A program made the translations under genes and the position numbers. A stretch of DNA of 64,000 bases from Streptomyces platensis (GTDB lineage Bacteria; Actinomycetota; Actinomycetes; Streptomycetales; Streptomycetaceae): assembly GCF_008704855.1 (NCBI RefSeq), contig NZ_CP023691.1, positions 1,798,001-1,862,000 on the forward strand, in the 5' to 3' direction. The notes below the pieces were generated by a model. That model made no database searches. It had not been told where the DNA came from and was given only the letters and a program-made list of their open reading frames with translations. This document shows positions 52,276 through 61,430 of the stretch, piece after piece; position 1 is the stretch's first letter, and every line of letters begins with the position of its first letter.

Positions 52276-53787
52276 TCAGCGACCGGAGAGCGTCCTGACC
52301 AGCTCCTCTGCGGTACGGCAGCGGTCAAGGAGCTCCTTGACGTGCTTACGAGTCCCCCGCAGCGGCTCCAGTGTGGGAACCCGTTGCAGGGAGTCACGAC
52401 CCGGCAGATCGAAAATGACCGAATCCCAGGAGGCCGCGGCGACATCATCCGCGTACTGCTCCAGGCAGCGGCCGCGGAAGTAGGCCCTGGTGTCCTCTGG
52501 GGGCTTCTGCTCCGCCCGGGTGACGTCCGGCTCGTCCAGCAGCCGCTTCATCTTGCCGCGGGCCGCCAGACGGTTGTACAGGCCCTTGTCGGGGCGCACG
52601 TCGGCGTACTGGAGGTCGATGAGGTGCAGCCGCGCCGCGTCCCAGTCCAGGCCGTCCCGGCGTCGGTAGCCCTCCATGAGCTCACGCTTGGCGACCCAGT
52701 CCAGCTCGCCGGACAGGCTCATCGGATCGTTCTCCAGCCGGCCGAGCACGTCCTCCCACCTGGTCAGGACGTCCTTGGTCTGGTCGTCCGCATCCGCGCC
52801 GTAACGGTCCTCGACGTATTTGCGGGCCAGCTCGAAGTACTCCATCTGGAGCTGGACGGCGGTGAGCGTGCGGCCGCTGCGGAGCGTGATCAGATGTTGC
52901 AGGGTGGGGTCGTGGGAGACCTGGTGGAGGGTGCGGACGGGCTGGTCGACGGCCAGATCGACGGCGATGAACCCGTCCTCGATCATGGAGAGCACCAGCG
53001 CGGTGGTGCCCAGCTTCAGGTAGGTCGAGATCTCGGAGAGGTTGGCGTCGCCGATGATCACGTGGAGCCGGCGGTACTTCTCCGCGTCCGCGTGCGGTTC
53101 GTCGCGGGTGTTGATGATCGGCCGCTTGAGCGTCGTCTCCAGGCCGACCTCCACCTCGAAGTAGTCGGCGCGCTGGCTGAGCTGGAAGCCGTGCTCGTGG
53201 CCGTCCTGGCCGATACCGACCCGGCCGGCGCCGGTGACCACCTGGCGGGAGACGAAGAACGGCGTCAGGTGCCGCACGATGTCCGAGAACGGGGTCTCCC
53301 GCTTCATCAGATAGTTCTCGTGCGTGCCGTAGGAGGCGCCCTTGTTGTCGGTGTTGTTCTTGTAGAGGTGAATGGGCTGGGCGCCGGGGACCTGGGCGGC
53401 CCGCTCGGCGGCCTCGGCCATGACCCGCTCGCCGGCCTTGTCCCAGAGGACGGCGTCGCGCGGATTGGTGACCTCGGGGGCGCTGTATTCGGGGTGGGCA
53501 TGGTCGACGTAGAGCCGGGCGCCATTGGTGAGGATCACATTGGCCAGGCCGATGTCCTCGTCCGTGAGCTGGCTGGCGTCGGCGTTGTCCCGTGCGAGGT
53601 CGAAGCCGCGGGCGTCCCGCAGCGGGTTCTCCTCCTCGAAATCCCAGCGGGCACGGCGTGCCCGGTGCATCGCGGCCGCGTAGGCGTTGACGACCTGGGA
53701 CGAGGTGAGCATGGCATTGGCGTTCGGGTGGCCGGGGACGGAGATCCCGTACTCCGTCTCGATTCCCATTACTCGCCGTACAGTCAT
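52276..53787 (-). CDS. dop: Pup deamidase/depupylase Dop
   Basis: A 503-aa PafA paralogue of the glutamine-synthetase fold. It starts [20 protein letters not shown] and contains [20 protein letters not shown] and [21 protein letters not shown]. The extra loop around residues 35-80 ([20 protein letters not shown]) is the Dop-specific insertion. It removes Pup from substrates and deamidates GGQ-type Pup. Here Pup already ends in Glu, so depupylation is probably its main job. It is 189 bp upstream of pup. Confidence 0.97.
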   Translation of the reverse strand: MTVRRVMGIETEYGISVPGHPNANAMLTSSQVVNAYAAAMHRARRARWDFEEENPLRDARGFDLARDNADASQLTDEDIGLANVILTNGARLYVDHAHPEYSAPEVTNPRDAVLWDKAGERVMAEAAERAAQVPGAQPIHLYKNNTDNKGASYGTHENYLMKRETPFSDIVRHLTPFFVSRQVVTGAGRVGIGQDGHEHGFQLSQRADYFEVEVGLETTLKRPIINTRDEPHADAEKYRRLHVIIGDANLSEISTYLKLGTTALVLSMIEDGFIAVDLAVDQPVRTLHQVSHDPTLQHLITLRSGRTLTAVQLQMEYFELARKYVEDRYGADADDQTKDVLTRWEDVLGRLENDPMSLSGELDWVAKRELMEGYRRRDGLDWDAARLHLIDLQYADVRPDKGLYNRLAARGKMKRLLDEPDVTRAEQKPPEDTRAYFRGRCLEQYADDVAAASWDSVIFDLPGRDSLQRVPTLEPLRGTRKHVKELLDRCRTAEELVRTLSGR

Positions 53788-54008
53788 GCGGCCCTCCTAG
53801 CCCGGCGGCGCCCCCGGATGGGGTCGGCGCTCAAGTACCGCTGTGCTTCCGGTCCGTGTGCGTGCCCCACGCCCGCACAGCGTGACGCAGCGGTACCGAA
53901 GAGCCTAGAACGCCTTAGCGGCGCTGGGGAGATCATTACAGTCATTGCTCCAGTCCGGTTTTCCCTGGTTCACCGCGCCCTTATGAGGAGCGGTTCTGGC
54001 GCCCCCGG

Positions 54009-54054
54009 AAAAGCGTCCGGCTGCGGACGCCCCGTGCAGGACATCCGCAGCCGG
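54009..54054 (-). terminator. Intrinsic terminator after arc
   Basis: CCGGCTGCGGA (54017-54027) pairs with TCCGCAGCCGG (54044-54054), followed on the minus strand by CGCTTTT (54009-54015). It lies 10 bp after the arc stop. Confidence 0.75.
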
Positions 54055-54063
54055 AGAGCGGTG

Positions 54064-55830
54064 TTACAGGTATTGGCCGGTATTCGCCACCGTATCGATG
54101 GAGCGACCGGTGTCTGCGCCCTGCTTTCCGGTGACCAGCGTACGGATGTATACGATCCGCTCGCCCTTCTTTCCGGAGATCCGGGCCCAGTCGTCCGGGT
54201 TGGTGGTGTTGGGCAGGTCCTCGTTCTCCTTGAACTCATCCACGCAGGCCTGGAGGAGGTGGGAAACCCGAAGCCCCTTCTGATTGTGTTCGAGGAAGGC
54301 CTTGATGGCCATCTTCTTCGCACGTCCTACGATGTTTTCGATCATCGCACCGGAGTTGAAGTCCTTGAAGTAAAGGACTTCCTTGTCACCATTGGCGTAG
54401 GTGACCTCCAGGAAGCGATTTTCCTCGGATTCCGCATACATCTGCTCGACGACCGACTGGATCATTCCGCTCACTGCGGCCTTCCGCGAGTCGCCGTGTT
54501 CGGCGAGATCGTCGGAGTGCAGCGGCAGCCGTTCCGTGAGGTACTTCGAGAAGATGTCCTTGGCGGCCTCCGCGTCCGGGCGCTCGATCTTGATCTTCAC
54601 ATCGAGACGGCCGGGGCGCAGGATCGCCGGGTCGATCATGTCCTCGCGGTTCGAGGCGCCGATCACGATCACGTTTTCGAGGCCCTCGACACCGTCGATC
54701 TCGGAGAGCAGCTGCGGGACGATGGTGTTCTCCACGTCCGAGCTGACGCCGGAGCCCCGGGTGCGGAAGAGGGAGTCCATCTCGTCGAAGAAGACGATGA
54801 CGGGGGTCCCCTCGCTCGCCTTCTCCCTGGCGCGCTGGAAGACCAGCCGGATGTGCCGTTCCGTCTCGCCGACGTACTTGTTGAGCAGCTCGGGGCCCTT
54901 GATGTTGAGGAAGAAGCTCTTCCCCGCGGGCTGCCCGGTCACCTCGGCGACCTTCTTGGCAAGGGAGTTGGCGACCGCCTTGGCGATGAGCGTCTTGCCG
55001 CAGCCGGGCGGGCCGTAGAGCAAGACACCCTTGGGCGGGCGGAGTTCGTGCTCCTTGAAGAGGTCGGGGTAGAGGTACGGAAGCTCGACCGCGTCCCGGA
55101 TCAGTTCGATCTGGCCGCCCAGACCGCCGATCTTGGTGTAGTCGATGTCCGGGACCTCTTCGAGGACGAGTTCCTCGACCTCGCTCTTCGGGATGACCTC
55201 GTAGACGTAGCCGGAGCGGGGCTCGAGGAGCAGGGCGTCGCCGGGGCGGATGGTGATGTCCAGCAGCGGCTCGGCGAGCCTCACCACCCGTTCCTCGTCG
55301 GTGTGCCCGATCACCAGGGCGCGCTCGCCGTCCTCAAGGATCTCCTTGAGGGTGACGATGTCGCCGGCGCTCTCGAACTCCATGGCCTCGACCACATTGA
55401 GCGCTTCATTGAGCATGACCTCTTGGCCGCGCCTGAGGTCCTCGGTCTCCACACTGGGGCTGACATTCACCCGGAGCTTTCTGCCGCCGGTGAAAATGTC
55501 GACCGTGCCGTCATCGTTCGTCTGAAGGAAGACCCCGAAGCCGGCCGGCGGCTGCGCGAGCCGGTCGACTTCCTCCTTCAGGGCCACGATCTGGTCGCGG
55601 GCCTCGCGGAGAGTATTGGCGAGACGCTCGTTCTGCGCCGAGACGCCGGCCAGGTTGGTCTGCAGCTCGACGATCCGCTCTTCGAGAATCCTCGTGTGAC
55701 GCGGAGAGTCGGCGAGCTTGCGTCGCAGGACGGCGATCTCCTGCTCAAGATAGGCAACCTGGCCGGCGGGATCTTCAGACCCTCGCCCCGGCCGGATGCC
55801 GCGGTTGATGTCGTCGTCGTGGGCTGCCAC
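54064..55830 (-). CDS. arc: Proteasome-activating AAA+ ATPase ARC/Mpa
   Basis: The 588-aa ATPase has an N-terminal coiled coil (about 15-80: [35 protein letters not shown]), which binds Pup, and two OB domains (about 85-235). The AAA module has Walker [15 protein letters not shown], Walker [13 protein letters not shown] and an arginine-finger region ([14 protein letters not shown]). It ends in GQYL, with the penultimate Tyr needed to dock into PrcA and open the gate. The GTG at 55830 with GGAGGAGG upstream is preferred over an ATG at 55848. A terminator follows. Confidence 0.98.
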   Translation of the reverse strand: MAAHDDDINRGIRPGRGSEDPAGQVAYLEQEIAVLRRKLADSPRHTRILEERIVELQTNLAGVSAQNERLANTLREARDQIVALKEEVDRLAQPPAGFGVFLQTNDDGTVDIFTGGRKLRVNVSPSVETEDLRRGQEVMLNEALNVVEAMEFESAGDIVTLKEILEDGERALVIGHTDEERVVRLAEPLLDITIRPGDALLLEPRSGYVYEVIPKSEVEELVLEEVPDIDYTKIGGLGGQIELIRDAVELPYLYPDLFKEHELRPPKGVLLYGPPGCGKTLIAKAVANSLAKKVAEVTGQPAGKSFFLNIKGPELLNKYVGETERHIRLVFQRAREKASEGTPVIVFFDEMDSLFRTRGSGVSSDVENTIVPQLLSEIDGVEGLENVIVIGASNREDMIDPAILRPGRLDVKIKIERPDAEAAKDIFSKYLTERLPLHSDDLAEHGDSRKAAVSGMIQSVVEQMYAESEENRFLEVTYANGDKEVLYFKDFNSGAMIENIVGRAKKMAIKAFLEHNQKGLRVSHLLQACVDEFKENEDLPNTTNPDDWARISGKKGERIVYIRTLVTGKQGADTGRSIDTVANTGQYL

Positions 55831-56079
55831 GGTCCTCACCTCCTCCAAGGAGCTGGACGCTTCCTGACCCTACCTGGGCCGGTGCAGGTTGAAACCCCTA
55901 GATCGAAAAGACTGTCGGGGCGTGTCCGATCTTCACCCTTGCGCACGTCCTCACGCCAAGGGAATACCCACCCAACAACATCGGAAAGCGAGCGGTTGTA
56001 TCGTCGACTTGGTCAACACCCGTCAGGGCTGGCGCCACTTAGACAAAAACGGTTCACGTACGCAGGAACGGCAGGCGAG

Positions 56080-56373
56080 ATGACCGCGCAGGACGAAGCC
56101 CCAGAGCTGGAAGTATGGATCGACCAGGATCTGTGCACCGGGGACGGCATCTGTGCGCAGTACGCGCCGGAGGTCTTCGAGCTCGACATCGACGGTCTGG
56201 CCTACGTCAAGAGCACCGATGACGAGCTGCTCCAGGACAAGGGGGCCACAACGCCCGTCCCGCTGAAGCTGCTGGCTGACGTGCGGGATTCCGCGAAGGA
56301 GTGCCCCGGGGACTGCATCCACGTCCGCCGCGTCGAGGACCTGGTCGAGGTCTACGGCCCGGACGCGGAGTAG
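56080..56373 (+). CDS. 3Fe-4S-type ferredoxin
   Basis: The 97-aa acidic protein has C19TGDGIC25 followed by C75PGDC79, the C-x5-C-xn-C-P pattern of small ferredoxins. The third Fe ligand position of a 4Fe-4S cluster is replaced, so a 3Fe-4S cluster is likely. Partners are commonly cytochrome P450s or other oxidoreductases; none is in the window. The ATG at 56080 has GGCAGGCGAG upstream. It is divergent from arc, and the ferredoxin-arc order is conserved in actinobacteria as far as I recall. Confidence 0.9.
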   Translation: MTAQDEAPELEVWIDQDLCTGDGICAQYAPEVFELDIDGLAYVKSTDDELLQDKGATTPVPLKLLADVRDSAKECPGDCIHVRRVEDLVEVYGPDAE

Positions 56374-56418
56374 CCCCGCCGGAGCGGAACGCTCCCGGCG
56401 CGCACACCGTGTGACCGG

Positions 56419-57000
56419 TCAGACGCGCCGGGTGCTCACAGCGGCGGGGAGTTCGCTCTGGACGAACTTCCCGCCCTTCCATTGCCACTTGACGCTCTTG
56501 CGCACGTCCGGGCAGCAGCGCGGGACGTCGCGCGTGGAGTAGCCCAGGACCGCCGCAGAGATCGCGCCATCCTTGATAGTGAGGGTTTGGACGCTGCGCT
56601 GCTGTGCGGGCGCGAGGAGTGTCGCCACGATCCGCGGGGCGGCCCGGCGCCCGCCCGGCTGCGCGAGGACGTAGACGCCGCTGGGCGGGGAGCCCATCCC
56701 GCTGTGGCAGCGGACCACCGCGACGGTCTCGGTCGTCCCGTCGCCGTCGAGGTCTCCGGAGGCCTTTTTCACCACGTCGAGGCGATTGGGGCCGCAGTCG
56801 ACCGGAAAGGTCACCCGGCTCGGGTCGGGGGCCGCTGCGGGGTGCCCGCCGGTGGCGGCGGGGGTGGTCGTGGCGGTGGCGTCGGGGGGCTGGACGAAGG
56901 ACGCGGCCGCGACGACCGCCGAGATGGCGGTGGCGGTGGCGAGCCAGTGCATGGGGCGCGGCTGGGTGTGCAAGAGGTCCTGGCCTGCCATGGGCTGCAC
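56419..57000 (-). CDS. Secreted protein of unknown function
   Basis: The 193-aa protein has an N-terminal hydrophobic signal or anchor (HWLATATAISAVVAAASFV) and an Ala/Thr/Pro-rich spacer. The domain that follows has VDCGPNRLDVVKKASGDLDGDGTTETVAVVRC (split), a DxDxDG calcium-binding-like loop, and Cys residues (CCPDVRKS). The GTG at 57000 is chosen with AGGAG 9 nt upstream; the ATG at 56991 is possible. It is convergent with the ferredoxin gene. No family is recognised, although the DLDGDG loop recalls FG-GAP/VCBS repeats. Confidence 0.75.
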   Translation of the reverse strand: MQPMAGQDLLHTQPRPMHWLATATAISAVVAAASFVQPPDATATTTPAATGGHPAAAPDPSRVTFPVDCGPNRLDVVKKASGDLDGDGTTETVAVVRCHSGMGSPPSGVYVLAQPGGRRAAPRIVATLLAPAQQRSVQTLTIKDGAISAAVLGYSTRDVPRCCPDVRKSVKWQWKGGKFVQSELPAAVSTRRV

Positions 57001-57121
57001 GCGGGGTAACTCCTGTGAAGTGCTGAAGCGGTGGGAGTGCCCAGCATCGTTCCACAGGAGGGGGCGGCAAGGAACCAACAGGACCGGAGTTTTCCGTGTG
57101 GATCCGGGGTGGAAACGAAGC

Positions 57122-57165
57122 GGCGCCGCCGGCGGATTCCCGTGCGGGAACTCGTCGGCGGCGCC
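57122..57165 (-). terminator. Hairpin terminator after trmI
   Basis: GGCGCCGCCG (57122-57131) pairs with CGGCGGCGCC (57156-57165), with an inner TTCCCG/CGGGAA stem. It lies about 30 bp beyond the methyltransferase stop. Confidence 0.65.
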
Positions 57166-57193
57166 TGGTGGTTCGGTGGCCGGTTCTGGACGG

Positions 57194-58120
57194 TCAGCCG
57201 CGGTCGGTGGAGCCGCCACCGGATGCCGCCGCCGCGTCCTTGCCGGGGCCCGTGTAGTCCTCGCCGTACGCGCCCTTGGCGGGGCGGCGGCGGCGCAGCG
57301 GGGGCTCGACGCCGTCGGCGAGGCGGCGGGCGGTCAGCAGGAAGCCGGTGTGGCCGATCATGCGGTGGTCCGGACGGACGGCGAGGCCCTCGACGTGCCA
57401 GGTGCGGACCATGGTTTCCCAGGCCGACGGCTCGTTGAAGGTGCCGTGCTCGCGGATCGCCTCGACCGTGCGGGCCATCTGCGTCGTCGTCGCGACGTAG
57501 GCGCAGAGGATGCCGCCGGGGACCAGGGCCTTGGAGACGGCCTCCAGGCACTCCCAGGGGGCGAGCATGTCGAGGATGACGCGGTCGACCTCGGTGTCGG
57601 AGAGGTTGTCCTGGAGGTCACCGACGGTGAGCGTCCATGCGGGGTGCGGACCGCCGAAGTAGCGCTCCACATTCTGCGTGGCGATCTCGGCGAAGTCGGC
57701 GCGGCGCTCGTAGGAGTGCAGCATGCCGTCGTCGCCGATGGCGCGCAGCAGGAAGCTGCTGAGCGAGCCGGAGCCCACACCTGCCTCGACGACGCGGGCG
57801 CCGGGGAAGATGTCGGCCATCGCCAGGATCTGCCCCGCGTCCTTGGGGTAGACCACGGCGGCACCGCGGGGCATGGACAGGACGTAGTCGGGGAGCAGCG
57901 GGCGCAGCGCGAGGTAGGCGACGTTCCCTGTGGTACGGACAACGCTGCCCTCGGGAGCACCGATCAGCTCGTCGTGGGGGAAGGCTCCCTTATGGGTGTG
58001 GAAGCTTTTTCCCTCTTCGAGCGTGAAGGTGTAGTGGCGTCCCTTGGGGTCGGTGAGCTGGACCTGGTCCCCGACCTTGAAGGGCCCGCGACGGCGGGCG
58101 GCACCGGTCGGTTCGGACAT
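57194..58120 (-). CDS. trmI: tRNA (adenine-58-N1)-methyltransferase TrmI
   Basis: A 308-aa class I methyltransferase. The N-terminal beta domain (about 15-90) contains VGDQVQLTDPKGRHYTFTLE and GKSFHTHKG. The SAM-binding motif is VVEAGVGSGSLSSFLLRA, followed by VILDMLAPWE and LCAYVATTTQM. It methylates A58 of tRNA in the cytoplasm. It sits upstream of nothing on the same strand other than a terminator, and is 65 bp after the M50 protease gene. In actinobacteria this gene is typically near arc, as here. Confidence 0.95.
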   Translation of the reverse strand: MSEPTGAARRRGPFKVGDQVQLTDPKGRHYTFTLEEGKSFHTHKGAFPHDELIGAPEGSVVRTTGNVAYLALRPLLPDYVLSMPRGAAVVYPKDAGQILAMADIFPGARVVEAGVGSGSLSSFLLRAIGDDGMLHSYERRADFAEIATQNVERYFGGPHPAWTLTVGDLQDNLSDTEVDRVILDMLAPWECLEAVSKALVPGGILCAYVATTTQMARTVEAIREHGTFNEPSAWETMVRTWHVEGLAVRPDHRMIGHTGFLLTARRLADGVEPPLRRRRPAKGAYGEDYTGPGKDAAAASGGGSTDRG

Positions 58121-58185
58121 GTGACCAGCCTACCGGCCCGTCGGGGCCGCGCCGACCAGTGGGCGGGCGGTGCGCGGCCGGTGCC

Positions 58186-59451
58186 CTAGGGGGCCGCCTT
58201 TCGGGCCATGGCCGAGACGAAGGCCCGCTCGACGTCGCCGGTGGACAGCACGCCGTAGATCTCGCCGGTCTCCTCGACGACGAGGTATTCGGTGGCGGGG
58301 GTGGCCCGCAGGTACTCCAGGAGGTCCTCGCCGGCGAGTTCGGCGGAGACCCGCATGCCGTCCTTGAGGTCCTGGGAAAGGGTGCCCACGGGGACCCAGG
58401 GGCGGCGGTGGTCGGGGACACCGACGATGGCGGCCTCGCGGACGAGGGCGGTGGGGGTGCCCTGGCGGTCGACGACGACCAGGGCGCGGGCGCCGGCGTC
58501 GTTGGCGCGGCGCAGGGCCTCGGAGAGCGGGGTATCGGTCTCGACGGGGACGGCGCGCCGGGTCAGGGTGCGGGCGGTGAGGTCGGGGAGGCGTTCGCGC
58601 AGCCGGGCCATGCGCAGGCTGTTGCCGGCGCCGGTCCAGATGATCGCGGCGAGGATCGCGGCGAGCAGCGCGTCGGTGAGCGAGTCGGCGCCGCCGATCT
58701 CGGGGCGGGCGGCTCCGAGGACGCCGGTGTGGGTGAGCAGCGGCAGTCCGATGAGGACCGTGACGGCGAGCGCGCGGCCGACCCAGGCCGCGGCGATGGT
58801 GCCGCTCATGGGCCGGCCGGTGATCTTCCAGACCAGGGCGCGCAGCATCCGGCCGCCGTCCAGCGGGAGGCCGGGCAGCAGGTTGAAGACCGCGACGATG
58901 AGGTTGGAGATCATCAGGCCCGCGAGCAGGACCCCCGGGACGGTGTCGGGTTCGACCAGCTGCATGCCCGCGTAGAAGACGCCGGCGAGGACGAGGGAGA
59001 GCAGCGGGCCGACGAAGGCGAGGACGAACTCCCTGCCGGGGGTCTCGGTCTCCTTCTCGATCTCCGAGACGCCGCCGAAGAACTGGAGCTGGATACGGCG
59101 TACGGGGAGCTTGAAGCGGAGCGCGGCGACGGTGTGGGCCAGCTCGTGGACGAGCACCGAGGCGTAGAAGGCGACGGCGAAGAAGAGCGAGACCAGATAG
59201 CGCGCGGCGCCGAGCTCGGGCAGCACGCGCTCCAGCTGGCCGCCGAAGACCCAGGTGATCAGGGCGGCGACAAGGAACCAGCTGGGCGCCACGTAGACGG
59301 GCACGCCGAAGGGACGGCCCATCAGAATGCCGCCGCCGGTCTTCTTCTTGCCCGGAGTGGGTCCCTTCGGTCCGTTGTTGCGCTCGGGCGGCTCGGGCGG
59401 CTGGGGCCGCACGGACTCCTCGGGGTCCTGCGACTTCCCGCTCTCGTCCAC
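58186..59451 (-). CDS. Site-2-protease-like M50 metalloprotease with CBS domains
   Basis: The 421-aa protein has about six membrane helices. The zinc site is His102-Glu103-x2-His106 (VLVHELAHTVAALR), and the third ligand is Asp in LLPGLPLDGGRMLRAL. Two CBS domains occupy about 290-415 (VPVETDTPLSEALRRANDAG, LRATPATEYLVVEETGEIYG). CBS-containing M50 proteases respond to adenine nucleotides in some bacteria and cleave membrane-embedded substrates, often anti-sigma factors. The start is GTG 59451 with GAGGGGA upstream. The target is unknown. Confidence 0.92.
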   Translation of the reverse strand: MDESGKSQDPEESVRPQPPEPPERNNGPKGPTPGKKKTGGGILMGRPFGVPVYVAPSWFLVAALITWVFGGQLERVLPELGAARYLVSLFFAVAFYASVLVHELAHTVAALRFKLPVRRIQLQFFGGVSEIEKETETPGREFVLAFVGPLLSLVLAGVFYAGMQLVEPDTVPGVLLAGLMISNLIVAVFNLLPGLPLDGGRMLRALVWKITGRPMSGTIAAAWVGRALAVTVLIGLPLLTHTGVLGAARPEIGGADSLTDALLAAILAAIIWTGAGNSLRMARLRERLPDLTARTLTRRAVPVETDTPLSEALRRANDAGARALVVVDRQGTPTALVREAAIVGVPDHRRPWVPVGTLSQDLKDGMRVSAELAGEDLLEYLRATPATEYLVVEETGEIYGVLSTGDVERAFVSAMARKAAP

Positions 59452-59574
59452 GGCGTCCCCTCATTGACTACGGCTTTCGCCCCTGCTCGGCCTGATATCT
59501 CGATCATGCAGGGCGAAGGGGTCCGCCGTCGATGGTATGCGGAGCGGCCCGGCCCGGTCCGCCGCGGGGCCCCA

Positions 59575-59641
59575 GGGGGTGGCCGCAAAGTCCCGTCGTC
59601 CGCCCGGGCCGCGAGCCAGGCGGGGCTTTGCGGACACCCCC
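59575..59641. repeat. Shortened copy of the 36179 foldback element
   Basis: Bases 59583-59607 are identical to 36187-36211, and 59611-59637 match 36323-36349 with one mismatch. The middle 111 bp of the long copy are missing. Ends are GGGGGTGGCCGCAAAG and CTTTGCGGACACCCCC. Confidence 0.75.
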
Positions 59642-59694
59642 AGCGCCGGTGACCCGTCCGCGCCTGTCAGTGGCGGGCCGTAGGGTTTTGTGGC

Positions 59695-60651
59695 ATGGGA
59701 TGGAGCACGGAGCAGGCCGGGGCGGATACGCGGAGTGGGCGGAGCGGCGGTGAGCCGGGCGCGGCGGCGGCCGGGGCGGGGCCCGGCGACGGGGAGCGGG
59801 CGCGGCCGCCGGTGGCGCTGTCGCCGTCGCGGGCGAGCGATTTCATGCAGTGCCCGCTGCTGTACCGCTTCCGGGTGATCGACCGACTGCCGGAGAAGCC
59901 GAGCGCGGCGGCGACCCGGGGCACGGTCGTCCATGCGGTGCTGGAGCGGCTCTTCGACGCTCCGGCGGCGGAGCGTACGGCGGCCGGGGCGCGGGCGATG
60001 GTGCCGGGCGAGTGGGAGAAGCTGCTCGCCAAGCGGCCGGAGCTGGCCGAGCTGTTCGCGGAGGATGCGGAGGGCGAGCGGCTGGCGGGGTGGCTGGCGG
60101 AGGCCGAGGCGCTGGTGGAGCGGTGGTTCTCGCTGGAGGATCCGACGCGTCTGGAGCCGGCGGACCGTGAGCTGTATGTGGAGACGGTGCTGGAGTCGGG
60201 GCTTCAGCTGCGGGGCTTCATCGACCGGGTGGATGTCGCGCCGACCGGCGAGGTGCGGATCGTCGACTACAAGACCGGTAAGGCGCCGCGGCCGCAGTTC
60301 GCCGAGGGCGCGCTGTTCCAGATGAAGTTCTACGCGCTGGTGGTGTGGCGGCTGCGCGGTGTGGTCCCGCGGCGGCTTCAGCTGGTCTACCTGGGCAGTG
60401 GCGATGTGGTGACGTACGACCCGGTCGAGGCCGATCTGCGGGGCGTGGAGCGGAAGTTGCTGGCGCTGTGGGAGGCGATCCAGCTGGCGACGGTGAGCGG
60501 CGACTGGCGGCCGCGGCCGACGAAGCTGTGCGGCTGGTGCGACCACCAGGCGCACTGTCCGGAATTCGGCGGCACTCCCCCGGTGTATCCGCTCCAGGTG
60601 CGCCCGGCGGAGGGCGGTGTGCCGCCGCAAGGCAGAATGGGGGACATCTAA
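59695..60651 (+). CDS. RecB-family exonuclease (PD-(D/E)XK, Cas4/AddB-like Fe-S nuclease)
   Basis: The 318-aa nuclease has SPSRASDFMQCPLLYRFRVI (Cys53) at the start of the domain, VVHAVLERLFD, catalytic GFIDRVDVAPTGEVRIVDYK (Asp, Glu region) then TGKAPR, and a C-terminal LCGWCDHQAHCPEF. The one N-terminal and three C-terminal Cys residues match the 4Fe-4S arrangement of AddB and Cas4. It probably has 5'-3' or structure-specific DNase activity in repair. There are no CRISPR genes nearby. The N-terminal 38 residues are disordered. It is 13 bp upstream of a response-regulator gene. Confidence 0.93.
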   Translation: MGWSTEQAGADTRSGRSGGEPGAAAAGAGPGDGERARPPVALSPSRASDFMQCPLLYRFRVIDRLPEKPSAAATRGTVVHAVLERLFDAPAAERTAAGARAMVPGEWEKLLAKRPELAELFAEDAEGERLAGWLAEAEALVERWFSLEDPTRLEPADRELYVETVLESGLQLRGFIDRVDVAPTGEVRIVDYKTGKAPRPQFAEGALFQMKFYALVVWRLRGVVPRRLQLVYLGSGDVVTYDPVEADLRGVERKLLALWEAIQLATVSGDWRPRPTKLCGWCDHQAHCPEFGGTPPVYPLQVRPAEGGVPPQGRMGDI

Positions 60652-60664
60652 CGAAGGAGAGCTC

Positions 60665-61336
60665 GTGGCCATCCGCGTCCTGCTGGTCGACGACCAGCCC
60701 CTGCTGCGTACGGGATTCCGGATGATTCTGGAGGCGGAGCAGGATCTGGCGGTCGTCGGGGAGGCCGGGGACGGCCTCCAGGCGCTGGAGCAGGTGCGGG
60801 CGCTTCAGCCCGATGTGGTGCTGATGGACATCCGGATGCCCCGGATGGACGGGGTCGAGGCGACCCGGCAGATCACCGGCCCGGCCAAGGACGGCCCGGC
60901 GAAGGTGCTGGTGCTGACGACCTTCGATCTGGACGAGTATGTCGTCGAGGCGCTGCGGGCGGGGGCGAGCGGCTTTCTGCTCAAGGACGCCCCGGCCAAT
61001 GAGCTGGTGCAGGCGATCCGGGTGGTGGCGGCGGGCGAGGCGATGCTCGCGCCGAGCATCACCCGCCGGCTGCTGGACAAGTACGCGGGCCATCTGCCGT
61101 CGGGCGAGGAGCCGGTGCCGGACACCCTGCACACCCTCACCGAGCGCGAGGTGGAGGTGCTGAAGCTGGTGGCCCGCGGGTTGTCGAATGCGGAGATCGC
61201 CGCGGATCTGTTCGTCAGCGAGACCACCGTCAAGACGCATGTGGGGCATGTGCTGACGAAGCTGGGGCTGCGCGACCGGGTGCAGGCGGCGGTGTACGCG
61301 TACGAGAGCGGTCTGGTGCGCCCCGGCGCACAGTAG
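60665..61336 (+). CDS. NarL/FixJ-family response regulator
   Basis: A 223-aa protein that starts at GTG 60665 with AAGGAG upstream. The receiver domain (about 1-120) has acidic residues DD near the N-terminus, phospho-acceptor Asp55 (VLMDIRMPR), Thr in LVLTTFD and Lys in GFLLKDAPA. The C-terminal LuxR HTH (about 150-215) reads LTEREVEVLKLVARGLSNAE and VSETTVKTHVGHVLTKLGLRD. No histidine kinase gene is adjacent. It is cotranscribed with the RecB-like nuclease. The target genes are unknown. Confidence 0.95.
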   Translation: MAIRVLLVDDQPLLRTGFRMILEAEQDLAVVGEAGDGLQALEQVRALQPDVVLMDIRMPRMDGVEATRQITGPAKDGPAKVLVLTTFDLDEYVVEALRAGASGFLLKDAPANELVQAIRVVAAGEAMLAPSITRRLLDKYAGHLPSGEEPVPDTLHTLTEREVEVLKLVARGLSNAEIAADLFVSETTVKTHVGHVLTKLGLRDRVQAAVYAYESGLVRPGAQ

Positions 61337-61370
61337 GGCGGCGGGCCTGACGGCCCGGCGGACGGACGAC

Positions 61371-61411
61371 GGCGGGGCCGGCCCGGGGAGATTTCCCGGG
61401 CCGGCCCCGCC
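61371..61411. terminator. Bidirectional hairpin terminator
   Basis: GGCGGGGCCGGCCCGGG (61371-61387) pairs perfectly with 61395-61411 around GAGATTT. It lies between the convergent response-regulator and solute-binding genes. Confidence 0.75.
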
Positions 61412-61430
61412 GTGGTGTGCAGGCGTCCGG

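Noticed and set aside
55915-55935. GGGCGTGTCCG-like sequence upstream of arc, similar to the foldback element end
   Set aside because: Only about 10 bases match and there is no opposite end, so it is probably chance.
51688-56373. 1561-codon open frame spanning pup, dop and arc in antisense
   Set aside because: Only its last 97 codons (56080-56373) are a real gene, the ferredoxin. The rest mirrors dop and arc.
59695-60651. Cas4-like nuclease as sign of a CRISPR system
   Set aside because: No repeat-spacer array or other cas genes are present; a stand-alone RecB-like nuclease explains it.
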